Shown in pieces: positions 45,257 to 55,300 of a stretch of DNA of 64,000 nt (its first letter is position 1; each line of letters begins with the position of its first letter). Source of the stretch: Duganella fentianensis (GTDB lineage Bacteria > Pseudomonadota > Gammaproteobacteria > Burkholderiales > Burkholderiaceae_D). Made by a program: the position numbers and the translations under genes. Location: positions 682,001 through 746,000 of the forward strand of contig NZ_WWCL01000003.1 of the NCBI RefSeq assembly GCF_009857835.1, read 5' to 3'. The notes beneath the pieces were generated by a model, which saw only the letters and a list, made by a program, of their open reading frames with translations, was not told the origin of the DNA and did no database searches.

Positions 45257-45991
45257 ATGACCAATACCACTCACTTCGGTTACAAAACTGTCGCAGAAGA
45301 CGAAAAAGTCCGCGAAGTTGCCAAGGTTTTCCATTCTGTCGCCGCCAAATACGACATCATGAACGACGTCATGTCGGCTGGCCTGCATCGTCTGTGGAAG
45401 ACGTTCACGATAGCCCACGCAGGCGTGCGTCCCGGCTTCAAATGCCTCGATATCGCTGGCGGCACGGGCGATCTGGCCAAAGTGTTCGCCAAACAGGCGG
45501 GCCCGAGCGGCGAAGTCTGGCTGACCGACATTAACGAATCCATGCTGCGCGTGGGGCGTGATCGCCTCTTGAATCGCGGCCTGCTGACCCCCACTTTGCT
45601 GTGTGATGCAGAAAAACTGCCATTCCCGGACAATTATTTCGACCGCGTCAGCGTGGCCTTCGGCCTGCGTAATATGACGCACAAGGATGTGGCGCTGAAG
45701 GAAATGCGCCGCGTGCTGAAGCCGGGTGGCAAGCTGCTGGTGCTGGAATTCTCGAAAGTGGCCGAGCCGCTGCAGAAACCGTACGATATCTATTCGTTCA
45801 AGGTGCTGCCGTGGATGGGCCAGAAGATCGCCGGTGATGCCGAGAGCTACCGCTATCTGGCGGAATCGATCCGCATGCACCCGGATCAGGAAACCCTGAA
45901 ATCCATGATGGAAGAAGCAGGGCTGGAGCGGGTCCAGTATTACAACCTGACGGCAGGTGTGGCCGCTTTGCACACTGGTATCAAACTGTAA
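45257..45991 (+). CDS. ubiE: Ubiquinone/menaquinone methyltransferase UbiE
   Basis: 244 residues. SAM-dependent C-methyltransferase. Signatures [33 protein letters not shown] (SAM site), [35 protein letters not shown], and C-terminal HTGIKL. ATG 45257 starts the family sequence; the frame is open 12 codons earlier. Begins a ubiquinone-linked run with ubiJ and ubiB, separated by a Tim44-like gene. Confidence 0.96.
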   Translation: MTNTTHFGYKTVAEDEKVREVAKVFHSVAAKYDIMNDVMSAGLHRLWKTFTIAHAGVRPGFKCLDIAGGTGDLAKVFAKQAGPSGEVWLTDINESMLRVGRDRLLNRGLLTPTLLCDAEKLPFPDNYFDRVSVAFGLRNMTHKDVALKEMRRVLKPGGKLLVLEFSKVAEPLQKPYDIYSFKVLPWMGQKIAGDAESYRYLAESIRMHPDQETLKSMMEEAGLERVQYYNLTAGVAALHTGIKL

Positions 45992-46004
45992 CTTGAGGAA
46001 GTCC

Positions 46005-46943
46005 ATGAAACTGAAGCAACTCCTGATCGGCGCCGTACTGGCCGTTTCTGCCATGTCGCTGCTGGCCGAGGCCACGGCGCGTCCTATGGGCGGTGGCCGC
46101 TCCATCGGTCGTCAGTCGCAGAACGTCAGCCGCATGCCACCAGCCGCTGCACCTCAGCAAGCGCCACGTCAGGCCGCTCCGGCGCCTGCGCCAGCACCTG
46201 CACCGGCCATGCCGCCTAAACCGGCCAGCCCATGGAAAGGCATCCTCGGCGGTGCGCTGCTGGGCCTCGGTATCGGCGCGCTGTTCTCGCATTTCGGCTT
46301 CGGTAGCGCCATGAGCGGCATCCTCGGCAGCATCATCATGCTGGCCCTGCTGGCTGGCGTCGTAGTATTGCTGTTCCGCCTGTTCAGCCGTAAATCGGCA
46401 CCGGCCATGGCACCGGCCGGTTATAGCGGCAACAATGGTTACGGCAGCAGCAACGGTTATGCCCAGCCGGCATCGGCTGGCGGCACGCCGGAAATCGGTT
46501 CGCGTCTGGCTGATGCGCCTGCACCAGTGGCCGCGCCGGTAGCGCACACCCCATGGGGCGTGCCAGCGGACTTCGACGCTGCGACCTTCCTGCGCGTGGC
46601 CAAAGGTAATTTCATCCGCCTGCAAGCGGCATGGGACAAGGGCGATGTGGCCGATATCCGCGAATTCACCACGCCAGAAGTGTTTGCCGAGCTGAAGCTG
46701 CAGATCACCGAGCGCGGCGCGCAGAAGGATTACACCGATGTGGTCAGCATCGAAGCGGAGCTGCTGGGTATCGAAACCAGCAACGACGAGTACCTGTCCA
46801 GCGTCAAGTTCACCGGCATGATCAAACCGGCGCCGGATGCGCTGGCCGAGCCGTTCAACGAAGTGTGGAATCTGGTCAAACCGGTATCGGGCAACGGTGG
46901 CTGGCTGCTGGCCGGTATCCAGCAGCTGCAGCAGCACGCATAA
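46005..46943 (+). CDS. Tim44-like domain membrane protein
   Basis: 312 residues. Signal or anchor (MKLKQLLIGAVLAVSAMSLLAEATA), a Pro/Ala-rich linker, transmembrane helices in a Gly-rich stretch (LLGLGIGALF, IIMLALLAGVVVLLFRLF), then a Tim44-like/NTF2-fold domain from about 185 (FDAATFLRVAKGNFIRLQAAWDKGD, FTTPEVFAELK). Tim44 relatives tether things to membranes; the bacterial role is unknown. GAGGAA precedes the ATG at 46005, 13 nt after ubiE. Terminator follows. Confidence 0.88.
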   Translation: MKLKQLLIGAVLAVSAMSLLAEATARPMGGGRSIGRQSQNVSRMPPAAAPQQAPRQAAPAPAPAPAPAMPPKPASPWKGILGGALLGLGIGALFSHFGFGSAMSGILGSIIMLALLAGVVVLLFRLFSRKSAPAMAPAGYSGNNGYGSSNGYAQPASAGGTPEIGSRLADAPAPVAAPVAHTPWGVPADFDAATFLRVAKGNFIRLQAAWDKGDVADIREFTTPEVFAELKLQITERGAQKDYTDVVSIEAELLGIETSNDEYLSSVKFTGMIKPAPDALAEPFNEVWNLVKPVSGNGGWLLAGIQQLQQHA

Positions 46944-46977
46944 TCGCCGTACTCAGCGGCAAACTGGTAAGATCAAG

Positions 46978-47003
46978 ACCGCCCGTAATCCGGGCGGTTT
47001 TTT
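46978..47003 (+). terminator. Intrinsic terminator after the Tim44-like gene
   Basis: ACCGCCCG-TAATC-CGGGCGGT then TTTTT; T-run ends 47003. Ends the ubiE-Tim44 unit. Confidence 0.92.
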
Positions 47004-47033
47004 ATTGGTAGTTTTTGTTTACACGGTATCCGT

Positions 47034-47657
47034 ATGATTGCACCGACTCTGGGTTTGTTATTACACCGGCTCACTGCGGCAGCGCCCGCCTGCGCCGCCA
47101 TCAACCATTTGCTGGCACAGGAGCCATGGGCCCGCACGGCCCTGCAGCGCCATGGGGGCAAGGTGGCGGCCATCGATAGTGGCGCCGTAGTGCTGCGCCT
47201 GCAGGTCACGCCGGACGGCTATCTGCAGCCGGCGCCAGAGGGCGAGGAAGCACGCGTGACCATCAGCCTGAAGCTGGCCGACGTGCCGCTGATGCTGCAG
47301 AACCGCGAGCGGGCGTTTTCCTATGTGCAGATTGCCGGCGATGCGGAATTTGCCAACACGATTTCCTCGCTGAGCAATTCGCTGCGCTGGGAAGCCGAGC
47401 ACGATCTGGAAAAGGTAGTGGGGCCCGTAGCCGCCGTGCGCATGGTGCAGGGCGCCAAGGCGGCGCTGGAAACCGTCAAGACGGGGCAGCGCAAGCTGGC
47501 CGAGAACGTGGCCGAATTCCTGCTTGATGAAAAACCGGTGCTGGTCCGTCCCCATGTGGTGGAAGACTTTTCCGCCGACGTGGTGCGCTTGCGCGATGAC
47601 GTAGAACGGGCGGCCAAACGGCTGGCCAAACTGGAACAGAAACTGGGATCGCGCTGA
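47034..47657 (+). CDS. ubiJ: Ubiquinone biosynthesis accessory factor UbiJ
   Basis: 207 residues. An SCP2-type lipid-binding N-terminal domain and a C-terminal amphipathic coil ([23 protein letters not shown]). UbiJ organises the Ubi complex with UbiK and binds lipid intermediates. Low identity is normal for this family, so the call rests on fold pattern plus position: the stop overlaps the ubiB start (TGATG), as in proteobacterial ubiE-ubiJ-ubiB. Confidence 0.88.
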   Translation: MIAPTLGLLLHRLTAAAPACAAINHLLAQEPWARTALQRHGGKVAAIDSGAVVLRLQVTPDGYLQPAPEGEEARVTISLKLADVPLMLQNRERAFSYVQIAGDAEFANTISSLSNSLRWEAEHDLEKVVGPVAAVRMVQGAKAALETVKTGQRKLAENVAEFLLDEKPVLVRPHVVEDFSADVVRLRDDVERAAKRLAKLEQKLGSR

Positions 47658-49222
47658 TGCTGAAATTTTTACGCCTACTGAAAATCCTGCGCGTTGCGGT
47701 TCAGTATGGTCTGGATGAAATCGCGATTGCCGAGCTGAAAAAGCCGCGCATCGCCAAGATTATCGATACGGTGTTTTTCTGGCGCGACCTGTCGGCGCCG
47801 CGCGGCGTGCGCCTGCGCATGGCGCTGGAAGAACTGGGCCCTATCTTCGTCAAATTCGGTCAGGTGCTGTCAACCCGGCGCGACCTGATCCCCGGCGATC
47901 TGGTGGAAGAGCTGTCGCGCCTGCAGGATCGCGTGCCGCCGTTCGATACGGAGCTGGCCATCGCCCAGATCCGCAAATCGCTGGGTGCCCATCCGGACGA
48001 GCTGTTTGCCACCTTTGAACGCACGCCCGTAGCGTCCGCTTCGATCGCACAGGTGCACTTCGCCACGCTCAAAGATGGCAAGCAGGTGGCCGTCAAAGTG
48101 CTGCGTCCCGGCATGAAGAAAACCATTGATGAAGACGTGGCGCTGATGCAGACCGCGGCCGAGATGGTGGAACGGTTGTGGGCGGACAGCAAACGCCTGA
48201 AGCCTAAAGAGGTGGTGGCCGAGTTCGACAAATATCTGCACGACGAGCTGGACCTGATGCGCGAAGCGGCCAATGCCAGCCAGTTGCGCCGCAACTTCGC
48301 CAATTCGGAACTGCTGCTGGTGCCGGAAATGTTCTGGGATTACTGCTCGAGCAGCGTGATCGTGATGGAACGCATGCACGGCATCCCCGTGTCGCAGATC
48401 GACCGCCTGATCGAAGCCGGCGTGGACCTGAAGAAGCTCTCCAGCGATGGCGTGGAAATCTTCTTCACGCAGGTATTCCGCGATGGCTTCTTCCACGCCG
48501 ATATGCACCCCGGGAATATTCTGGTGTCGGTCGATCCGGCCAGCTTCGGCCGTTACATTGCACTGGACTTCGGCATCGTCGGCACGCTCAACGACTTCGA
48601 CAAGGATTACCTGTCGCAGAACTTCCTCGCCTTCTTCCGCCGCGACTACAAGCGCGTGGCCGAAGCCCATATCGAATCGGGCTGGGCACCGAAAGATACC
48701 CGCGTGGACGAACTGGAATCGGCCGTGCGCGCCTGCTGCGAACCGATTTTCGACCGTCCGCTGAAAGACATCTCCTTCGGCCAGATTCTGCTGCGCCTGT
48801 TCCAGACTTCGCGCCGCTTCAATGTGGAAGTGCAGCCGCAGCTGGTGCTGCTGCAGAAAACCCTGCTGAATATCGAAGGGCTGGGGCGTCAGCTCGATCC
48901 CGACCTCGATCTGTGGAAGACTGCCAAACCGTATCTGGAAAACTGGATGGCCGAGCAGGTGGGCCTGAAAGGCATGTGGCAGCGCATGAAGGCGGAAGCG
49001 CCGCACTACGCCCACGTGATTCCGCAACTACCGCGCATGCTGCACAAGGCGCTGGCCCAGCAGGCCGAACCGGCACCCGACAATAGCGAACTGCTCAAAG
49101 TGCTGATCGGTGAACAGCAGCGCACCAACCGCCTGCTGTCGCTGGTGATCTATTTCGCACTGGCCTTTGGCGGTGGCGTGGTGGCCGTGCAACTGTATCT
49201 GCGCTGGCACCATCTGGGCTGA
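47657..49222 (+). CDS. ubiB: Ubiquinone biosynthesis ATPase/kinase-like UbiB
   Basis: 521 residues. UbiB/ADCK atypical kinase: [19 protein letters not shown] (KxGQ motif), the Ala-rich loop [12 protein letters not shown] in place of a Gly loop, VKVLRPG Lys, [12 protein letters not shown] catalytic loop, ALDFGIVG. Two transmembrane helices near the C-terminus ([19 protein letters not shown]). Assists early aerobic ubiquinone steps. Coupled to ubiJ; the methyltransferase gene follows after 10 nt. Confidence 0.97.
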   Translation: MLKFLRLLKILRVAVQYGLDEIAIAELKKPRIAKIIDTVFFWRDLSAPRGVRLRMALEELGPIFVKFGQVLSTRRDLIPGDLVEELSRLQDRVPPFDTELAIAQIRKSLGAHPDELFATFERTPVASASIAQVHFATLKDGKQVAVKVLRPGMKKTIDEDVALMQTAAEMVERLWADSKRLKPKEVVAEFDKYLHDELDLMREAANASQLRRNFANSELLLVPEMFWDYCSSSVIVMERMHGIPVSQIDRLIEAGVDLKKLSSDGVEIFFTQVFRDGFFHADMHPGNILVSVDPASFGRYIALDFGIVGTLNDFDKDYLSQNFLAFFRRDYKRVAEAHIESGWAPKDTRVDELESAVRACCEPIFDRPLKDISFGQILLRLFQTSRRFNVEVQPQLVLLQKTLLNIEGLGRQLDPDLDLWKTAKPYLENWMAEQVGLKGMWQRMKAEAPHYAHVIPQLPRMLHKALAQQAEPAPDNSELLKVLIGEQQRTNRLLSLVIYFALAFGGGVVAVQLYLRWHHLG

Positions 49223-49232
49223 CGCTGCGACC

Positions 49233-49832
49233 ATGGCGGACTTTCTGCAACGCGACCCACGCTCGCCGGCCTTTTGGGACGAGCGCTTTGAACGCGAATT
49301 CACCCCGTGGGACCGCGGCGCAGCGCCGCAAGCCTTGCGCGATTTCGTCGCCGCCCAGACTCCGCGGCGCTGCCTGATCCCCGGTTGCGGCGCTGCCCAC
49401 GAACTAGTGCTGCTGGCCGATGCGGGCTGGGATGTGACGGCCATCGATTTTGCGCCAGCCGCCGTGCAGAAGGGCAAAGCCGTGGCCGGCCGCCATGCCG
49501 AGCGCGTGGTGGAGGCCGATTTCTTTGCATGGCAGCCGCAGGGCGAGCCGCTGCAACTGATCTACGAGCGGGCGTTCTTATGCGCCTTGCCGCCCGCCAT
49601 GCGGCCACAAGTGGCAGCGCGCTGGGCGGCTTTGCTGCCGGCCGGTGGCCTGTTGGCTGGCTATTTCTTCTTTGATAATATTCCTAAGGGGCCGCCATTC
49701 GGCATCGCCCGTAGCGAGCTGGAGGAATTGCTGAATGGTAATTTCGACTGCATCGAAGATCAGCCTGTGAGCGATTCGATTGCCGTTTTCGAGGGCAAAG
49801 AGCGCTGGATGATCTGGCAACGCCGGGCCTGA
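49233..49832 (+). CDS. TPMT-family SAM methyltransferase
   Basis: 199 residues from ATG 49233 (MADFLQRDPRSPAFWDERF). Thiopurine methyltransferase-like fold: WDRGAAPQALRDF, SAM motif LIPGCGAAHELVLLA, DVTAIDFAPAAVQKG, and YERAFLCALPP. Substrate unknown; relatives methylate thiols, selenium or tellurite. An upstream in-frame extension lies within ubiB and is rejected. Likely co-transcribed with ubiB. Confidence 0.88.
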   Translation: MADFLQRDPRSPAFWDERFEREFTPWDRGAAPQALRDFVAAQTPRRCLIPGCGAAHELVLLADAGWDVTAIDFAPAAVQKGKAVAGRHAERVVEADFFAWQPQGEPLQLIYERAFLCALPPAMRPQVAARWAALLPAGGLLAGYFFFDNIPKGPPFGIARSELEELLNGNFDCIEDQPVSDSIAVFEGKERWMIWQRRA

Positions 49833-49867
49833 GCGCAGGAAACCGGCAAGTGCCTGCTAAAAAGCTT

Positions 49868-49873
49868 TATAAT
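49868..49873 (+). promoter_or_regulatory. -10 element for fmdB
   Basis: Perfect TATAAT 33 nt before the fmdB start; -35 weak. Confidence 0.5.
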
Positions 49874-49905
49874 TCAGGGTTTTGATGATTTTTGCGGAGT
49901 AATAG

Positions 49906-50223
49906 ATGCCCATCTACGCTTACCGCTGCGAGGCTTGTGGTTTTGCCAAGGATGTCTTGCAGAAGATTTCCGACCCGCAGCTGACAGTGTGCCTGTCTTG
50001 CGGCAAAGAGACGTTTAAGAAACAAGTAACGGCTGCCGGTTTCCAGTTGAAGGGAACGGGCTGGTATCAGACCGACTTCCGTGGCGGTACGCCACCGGCC
50101 ACCGGTATGTCCACCGGCCCGATGGAAGGTCAGAAGCCAGCCGCCAAGCCGGAAGCTGCCGAGTCCGCTACTGCTACGCCTGCGGCTCCAGCCCCGGCTG
50201 CCAGCAGCAGCGAAAGCGCCTGA
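49906..50223 (+). CDS. FmdB-family zinc-ribbon protein
   Basis: 105 residues. CxxC (CEAC) and CxxC (CLSC) zinc ribbon at the N-terminus (MPIYAYRCEACG), the FKKQVTAAGFQLKGTGWYQTDF motif, and an Ala/Pro/Ser-rich tail. FmdB-like proteins are putative regulators with unknown targets. Starts after TTGCGGAGTAATAG. Precedes DUF502 and aspS, a frequent betaproteobacterial order. Confidence 0.9.
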   Translation: MPIYAYRCEACGFAKDVLQKISDPQLTVCLSCGKETFKKQVTAAGFQLKGTGWYQTDFRGGTPPATGMSTGPMEGQKPAAKPEAAESATATPAAPAPAASSSESA

Positions 50224-50264
50224 ACGACCGCGTAGTCCGATCCACACTCCGACGAGATTAACCG

Positions 50265-50885
50265 ATGCGTAAGTACTTCATTACCGGCCTGCTGATTCTG
50301 GTGCCTCTGGCAATTACTGCCTGGGTGCTTAATCTGGTGATCAGCACCATGGACCAGTCGCTGCTGTTTGTACCGGCGCGCTGGCAGCCACGCACCCTGA
50401 TCGGCTTCGATATTCCCGGTCTGGGCACGGTGCTGACGGTACTGATCGTGTTCCTCACGGGCCTGCTGACCAATAATCTGGTCGGTAACTACGTGGTGCG
50501 TGTATGGGAAAAACTGCTGACCCGCATCCCAGTGGTGAGCTCGCTGTATTCGAGCGTCAAGCAGGTATCCGATACGCTGTTCTCGTCGTCGGGCAATGCC
50601 TTCCGCAAGGCCGTGCTGATTCCGTATCCGCATCCGCAATCGTGGACCATCGCCTTCCTGACCGGCACGCCGGGTGGCGATGTGAAGAACCATCTGGTGG
50701 GCGATTATGTGAGCGTCTATATTCCAACCACGCCGAATCCCACTTCGGGCTTTTTCCTGATGATGGCGCGTAAGGATGTGGTGGAACTCGATATGTCGGT
50801 CGATGCGGCACTGAAGTACATCGTCTCGATGGGTGTGGTAGCGCCGGAAGAAGCGCCCAAGACCCTCGATGCAGTCAGCAAATAA
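50265..50885 (+). CDS. DUF502-family inner-membrane protein
   Basis: 206 residues. Two N-terminal transmembrane helices (YFITGLLILVPLAITAWVLNLVI, LGTVLTVLIVFLTGLLTNNL), then a soluble domain with the conserved RIPVVSSLYSSVKQVSDT and IPTTPNPTSGFF. Family function unknown. Its stop codon overlaps the first of three ATAAGCAA repeats that precede aspS. Confidence 0.92.
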   Translation: MRKYFITGLLILVPLAITAWVLNLVISTMDQSLLFVPARWQPRTLIGFDIPGLGTVLTVLIVFLTGLLTNNLVGNYVVRVWEKLLTRIPVVSSLYSSVKQVSDTLFSSSGNAFRKAVLIPYPHPQSWTIAFLTGTPGGDVKNHLVGDYVSVYIPTTPNPTSGFFLMMARKDVVELDMSVDAALKYIVSMGVVAPEEAPKTLDAVSK

Positions 50886-50926
50886 GCAAGCATAAGCAAA
50901 AGAAGCAGTACCAGAAAAATAAGCAA
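50882..50926 (+). repeat. Three ATAAGCAA direct repeats upstream of aspS
   Basis: ATAAGCAA occurs at 50882-50889, 50892-50899 and 50919-50926 in an A-rich spacer. The first includes the DUF502 stop; the first two are 10 nt apart, about one helical turn. Confidence 0.55.
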
Positions 50927-50970
50927 ATACTAGATTAACTGAGTAACCTAACCTGAACCGAGAAATAAAC

Positions 50971-52779
50971 ATGTCCTCAATGCGTACTCACTACTGCGGC
51001 CTCACTACCGAAGCGCTGCTTGGCCAAACTGTCAGCCTGTGCGGCTGGGTACACCGTCGCCGTGACCACGGTGGCGTGATCTTCATCGACCTGCGCGACC
51101 GCGAAGGTCTGGTGCAGGTGGTGTGCAATCCGGAACAGGCCGAAGTATTCAAGGCTGCCGAAGCTGTCCGTAGCGAGTTCTGCCTGCGCGTCACCGGCGT
51201 GGTCAAAGACCGTCTGGCCGGCACCGTCAACAACAACCTGAAATCGGGCAAGATCGAAGTGATCTGCTCGCAACTGGAAGTGCTGAACGCCTCTGTGCCA
51301 GTACCGTTCCAGCTGGACGACGACAACCTGTCGGAAACCACCCGTCTGACCCACCGCGTGCTGGACCTGCGTCGTCCACAGATGCAGAACAACCTGCGCC
51401 TGCGCTACAAAGTGTCGATGGAAGTGCGTAAGTATCTGGACGAACTGGGCTTCATCGACATCGAAACCCCGATGCTGACCAAGTCGACGCCAGAAGGCGC
51501 ACGCGACTATCTGGTGCCATCGCGCGTCAACGCGGGTAACTTCTTCGCGCTGCCACAGTCGCCACAGCTGTTCAAACAGCTGCTGATGGTGGCTAACTTC
51601 GACCGTTACTACCAGATCACCAAGTGCTTCCGCGACGAAGACCTGCGCGCTGACCGTCAGCCAGAATTCACCCAGATCGACTGCGAAACCTCGTTCCTGA
51701 CCGAACAGGAAATCCGCGATCTGTTCGAAGACATGATCCGTAAAGTGTTCAAGAACACCATGGACGTCGAGCTGCCTAACCCGTTCCCGGTGATGGACTT
51801 CGCCGAAGCCATGGGCAGCTACGGTTCGGACAAGCCGGACATGCGCGTAAAACTGAAGTTCACCGACCTGACCGACGTGATGAAAGACGTCGACTTCAAA
51901 GTGTTCTCGGGTGCTGCCAACATGCCTAACGGCCGTGTGGTCGGTCTGCGCGTACCGAAGGGCGGCGACATGCCACGTTCGGAAATCGACGCCTACACCC
52001 AGTTCGTCGCCATCTACGGCGCCAAGGGTCTGGCCTACATCAAGGTCAACGAGAAAGCCAAAGGCCGTGACGGTCTGCAATCGCCTATCGTAAAAAACCT
52101 GCACGACGCCGCTCTGGCCAAAGTGCTGGAACTGACCGGTGCAGAAGACGGCGACCTGATCTTCTTCGGTGCTGACAAGGCCAAGGTTGTGAACGACGCC
52201 ATCGGCGCGCTGCGCGTGAAGATCGGTCACTCGGACTTCGGCAAGAAAGCCGGCCTGTTCGACGACGTCTGGTCGCCACTGTGGGTGATCGACTTCCCGA
52301 TGTTCGAATACGACGAAGAGTCGGATCGCTGGACCGCGACCCACCACCCGTTCACGGCACCGAAAGACGGCCACGAAGACATGCTGGAAACCAATCCGGG
52401 CGCCTGCATTGCCAAGGCCTACGACATGGTACTGAACGGCTGGGAGCTGGGCGGCGGTTCTATCCGTATCCACCGCGAAGAAGTACAGTCGAAAGTGTTC
52501 CGTGCACTGAAGATCGATGCCGAAGAAGCTCGCCTGAAGTTCGGCTTCCTGCTGGACGCTCTGCAGTACGGCGCGCCTCCGCACGGTGGTCTGGCCTTCG
52601 GTCTGGACCGTATCGTCACGCTGATGACCAAATCCGATTCCATCCGTGACGTGATCGCCTTCCCGAAAACCCAGCGTGCCCAGTGTCTGCTGACCCAGGC
52701 GCCGTCGGAAGTGGACGAGAAGCAGCTGCGCGAACTGCACATCCGTCTGCGCGCCACCGAGCCAAAAGTCGCTGGCTAA
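50971..52779 (+). CDS. aspS: Aspartate--tRNA(Asp/Asn) ligase
   Basis: 602 residues. Class IIb synthetase: N-terminal OB-fold anticodon domain ([26 protein letters not shown]), motif 2 [16 protein letters not shown], a bacterial GAD insertion, and motif 3 GLAFGLDR. Whether it is discriminating or also charges tRNA-Asn cannot be fixed from sequence alone; a nearby gatCAB would inform this and none is in the window. Start ATG 50971 or 50980. Highly biased codons. A terminator follows. Confidence 0.97.
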   Translation: MSSMRTHYCGLTTEALLGQTVSLCGWVHRRRDHGGVIFIDLRDREGLVQVVCNPEQAEVFKAAEAVRSEFCLRVTGVVKDRLAGTVNNNLKSGKIEVICSQLEVLNASVPVPFQLDDDNLSETTRLTHRVLDLRRPQMQNNLRLRYKVSMEVRKYLDELGFIDIETPMLTKSTPEGARDYLVPSRVNAGNFFALPQSPQLFKQLLMVANFDRYYQITKCFRDEDLRADRQPEFTQIDCETSFLTEQEIRDLFEDMIRKVFKNTMDVELPNPFPVMDFAEAMGSYGSDKPDMRVKLKFTDLTDVMKDVDFKVFSGAANMPNGRVVGLRVPKGGDMPRSEIDAYTQFVAIYGAKGLAYIKVNEKAKGRDGLQSPIVKNLHDAALAKVLELTGAEDGDLIFFGADKAKVVNDAIGALRVKIGHSDFGKKAGLFDDVWSPLWVIDFPMFEYDEESDRWTATHHPFTAPKDGHEDMLETNPGACIAKAYDMVLNGWELGGGSIRIHREEVQSKVFRALKIDAEEARLKFGFLLDALQYGAPPHGGLAFGLDRIVTLMTKSDSIRDVIAFPKTQRAQCLLTQAPSEVDEKQLRELHIRLRATEPKVAG

Positions 52780-52794
52780 GTCTGTCGTATCAGG

Positions 52795-52821
52795 AAAAGG
52801 CGCTGCGGCGCCTTTTCTTTT
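52795..52821 (+). terminator. Intrinsic terminator after aspS
   Basis: AAAAGGCGC (52795-52803), TGCG loop, GCGCCTTTT (52808-52816), then CTTTT. An ATG in the nudB frame starts at 52822, immediately after it. Confidence 0.88.
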
Positions 52822-52830
52822 ATGTTTGCT

Positions 52831-53295
52831 ATGAAGCCTTACAAGATCCCCGAATCGGTGCTGGTGGTGATCCACACGGCCGACCTGCAAGTGCTGCTGA
52901 TAGAACGGGCCGACAAGCCCGGTTTCTGGCAGTCCGTGACCGGTTCGCTCGATGCCGTGGGCGAGCCGCTGCTGGCCGCTGCCACCCGCGAGCTGTTCGA
53001 AGAAACGGGCATCGTTGCCGATGGCCAGCAGATCGTGCTGCGCGACTGGCAGCTCTCCAACATCTACACCATTTATCCCGTCTGGCGCCACCGCTATGCG
53101 CCCGGTGTGACGGAAAACACCGAGCACGTTTTCAGCGTGCAGGTGCCGCGCGAGACCGAGGTCAAGCTGTCGCCGCGCGAGCATGTGAACTATCTCTGGC
53201 TGCCCTATCTGGAAGCGGCCGACCGCTGCTTCTCCGCCTCCAACGCCGAGGCCATCCTCCAGCTGCGCGGCCAGGTCGGCCACACGGACACCTGA
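52831..53295 (+). CDS. nudB: Dihydroneopterin triphosphate diphosphatase (Nudix)
   Basis: 154 residues from ATG 52831; an in-frame ATG at 52822 abuts the aspS terminator. Nudix box GSLDAVGEPLLAAATRELFEETG with REXXEE intact, and an N-terminus (KIPESVLVVIHT) typical of NudB. Removes pyrophosphate from dihydroneopterin triphosphate in folate synthesis. aspS-nudB adjacency is conserved in proteobacteria. No Shine-Dalgarno seen, so translation may depend on read-through transcripts. Confidence 0.92.
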   Translation: MKPYKIPESVLVVIHTADLQVLLIERADKPGFWQSVTGSLDAVGEPLLAAATRELFEETGIVADGQQIVLRDWQLSNIYTIYPVWRHRYAPGVTENTEHVFSVQVPRETEVKLSPREHVNYLWLPYLEAADRCFSASNAEAILQLRGQVGHTDT

Positions 53296-53338
53296 GCCAG
53301 GGTTTTGATATGGCCCCGGCCCGGTAGCAGTCCTTAGA

Positions 53339-54538
53339 TCAAGAGCGGAATAGCACCGCTTCGCGTTTGCACCACTGGATGCACATCAATAGCAGCACTA
53401 TGGCGACCACCGAGGTGGAGAGGAAGACGCTGATCAGATCGGTCAGCACGATGGTGCCCTTGATGACCTCTTTAATCGCCAGTGCGGTATTGGTGATCGG
53501 CACCAACGACCAGCCATCACTCAGTTTCATCCCCGGTAGCATGGCTGCCATGATGGGCAAGAATACGATGAGCGTCATCTGCTGCGCATAGCTGGCCGCT
53601 TCCTTGTGGCTACGGGCAAAGAAGGATATCGACAGCAGCAACGCTGCCACCATGGCATAGGCCGGCAGGATCAGCAAACCCAGCATGAGCAGTTCCGGCA
53701 CCTGGATATACTGGGTGAGCGACTGCAATTCGCTGCTTTGCTGTCCCAGCATGTACATCGCGCAGAAGCCCATCGAGGCAATGCCGATGGCGCCGGAAAT
53801 CACGGCTGCGCACAGTACCACGAGAAACTTGGCGATAACCAGCGTCGAGCGGGAAATCGGTAGCAGCAGCAGGGACTCCAGCGTACCGCGCTCTTTTTCG
53901 CCGGCGCCCATATCGATGGCGACTGCGATCGATGACATGAGTCCCATGATGAACAGCAGATATGGAATCAATGCGCCTATCTGTTCGCCATGTTCCTGCC
54001 GTGCACTGGCAGTGCTGGCAACGCTCAGCTTAAAGGGCGAGTTCAATGTGGCGGCCAGATCCGGCGTAACGCCGGCGATGGCGAGGCGTTCAACGCGCAG
54101 CCTGTTCGTGTACGCTGCAGCGAGCAGGGGTTTGATCCGCTTGCCGACACCGTCGAACACCGTCGCGGTGTTATAGGCCAGCGATATCTCCGGTTGCTGG
54201 CCAGCCAGAATGGCACGTTCGCCGTTTGCAGCAAAGATCAGGGCGAAGTCGATCTGTTCAGCTTGAATTGCGGCGATGGCGGCCTGTTGCGAGCCTAGCG
54301 GGACGGCGCGCAGCCTGGGCGTGGCCGCCAGTACGGCTTGCAATATCGGTGCCCCATCGTCTGCCACCAGCGCGTAGCGTAGTTCGCGCGTACCTTCCTG
54401 CTGGGCTTTGTCGGAGGCTAATTTTGCGTAGCCGGAAAACAGCGCAGGAACAATTATGGCGGGCATGAGCAGCATGAAAGCCAGCGTACGTTTATCGCGC
54501 AGGATTTCCAGTAGTTCTTTTAAAAATACGTTCCACAT
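53339..54538 (-). CDS. NatB-like ABC exporter permease
   Basis: 399 residues. One N-terminal helix (LAFMLLMPAIIVPALFSGY), a large extracytoplasmic domain, then five to six C-terminal helices; the cytosolic loop AGEKERGTLESLLLLP is the ABC-2/NatB signature. NatAB of Bacillus exports Na+; relatives export drugs or lipids, so the substrate here is open. Starts 12 nt after the ATPase gene. Leftward pair inserted between nudB and the YbhP-like gene. Confidence 0.88.
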   Translation of the reverse strand: MWNVFLKELLEILRDKRTLAFMLLMPAIIVPALFSGYAKLASDKAQQEGTRELRYALVADDGAPILQAVLAATPRLRAVPLGSQQAAIAAIQAEQIDFALIFAANGERAILAGQQPEISLAYNTATVFDGVGKRIKPLLAAAYTNRLRVERLAIAGVTPDLAATLNSPFKLSVASTASARQEHGEQIGALIPYLLFIMGLMSSIAVAIDMGAGEKERGTLESLLLLPISRSTLVIAKFLVVLCAAVISGAIGIASMGFCAMYMLGQQSSELQSLTQYIQVPELLMLGLLILPAYAMVAALLLSISFFARSHKEAASYAQQMTLIVFLPIMAAMLPGMKLSDGWSLVPITNTALAIKEVIKGTIVLTDLISVFLSTSVVAIVLLLMCIQWCKREAVLFRS

Positions 54539-54550
54539 TGCAGGCGGCCT

Positions 54551-55300
54551 TTAAACAGAAGTATCGGTTGCAGTAACGGTGTGCAGATAAGCGCCATGCA
54601 GTGACGAGGTGCCGGTATGACTGAGCAGCTGAGGCAGCGCGCCCTGGAATGCACTGACGCCGTTATTGATGATGCAGATCTCGTCGCACAATTCTTCTAC
54701 CTCATGCATATGGTGGGTAGAAAAGATGATGGCAGCACCGCTGCGTTTATATTCGCGGACAAAATCATTCACCAGCTTGGCGCCCAGTATGTCCAGCCCG
54801 GTGGTAGGCTCATCGAGAATCAGGATTTCCGGCGTATGCACTACCGTGCGCGCAATGGCAGCCCGTTGCTTATTACCGAAAGAGAGTTTATCCACCAGCT
54901 GGTCGGCATATTGCTGCAAGCCGAGCTGTTCGATGAGCTCGGACGATCTGGCGCGCAGCGCAGCACCGCGCAGGCCGTAGGCGCGGCCAAAGTATTCGAT
55001 ATTCTCGCGTACGGAAAGCCGCAGATACAGGCCCGTGTGGCCCGACAAAAAACCGATCTGGCGGCGCGCTGCCATGTGTTCCCGCATCAGGCTAAGACCT
55101 TTTACGCGCACCTCGCCGTCGGTCGCAGTGATGGCGCCGGACAGGATGCGTAGGGTAGTGGTCTTGCCCGCGCCGTTGGGGCCGATCAGCCCCAGTACCT
55201 GGCCCTGCCGACAAGTAAAGGAGACTGATTTGAGCGCCTGTACAGGCTGGCCTTTTGCCGTTCCAGGGTAGGTCTTTTTAAGTCCGACTGCTTCGATCAT
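54551..55300 (-). CDS. NatA-like ABC transporter ATP-binding protein
   Basis: 249 residues. Walker [11 protein letters not shown]-loop region QIGFLSGHTGLY, signature LSFGNKQR (LSxG form), Walker B ILILDEPTTGLD and H-loop STHHMHE. Pairs with the permease gene 12 nt downstream. Together they form a self-contained two-gene exporter of unknown cargo. Base composition of the pair looks slightly lower in G+C than its neighbours, a weak hint of separate history. Confidence 0.92.
   Translation of the reverse strand: MIEAVGLKKTYPGTAKGQPVQALKSVSFTCRQGQVLGLIGPNGAGKTTTLRILSGAITATDGEVRVKGLSLMREHMAARRQIGFLSGHTGLYLRLSVRENIEYFGRAYGLRGAALRARSSELIEQLGLQQYADQLVDKLSFGNKQRAAIARTVVHTPEILILDEPTTGLDILGAKLVNDFVREYKRSGAAIIFSTHHMHEVEELCDEICIINNGVSAFQGALPQLLSHTGTSSLHGAYLHTVTATDTSV

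Noticed and set aside
50977-53283. A 768-codon minus frame opposite aspS and nudB
   Set aside because: In register with aspS and composed of His/Gln/Val-rich shadow sequence. It crosses the aspS terminator.
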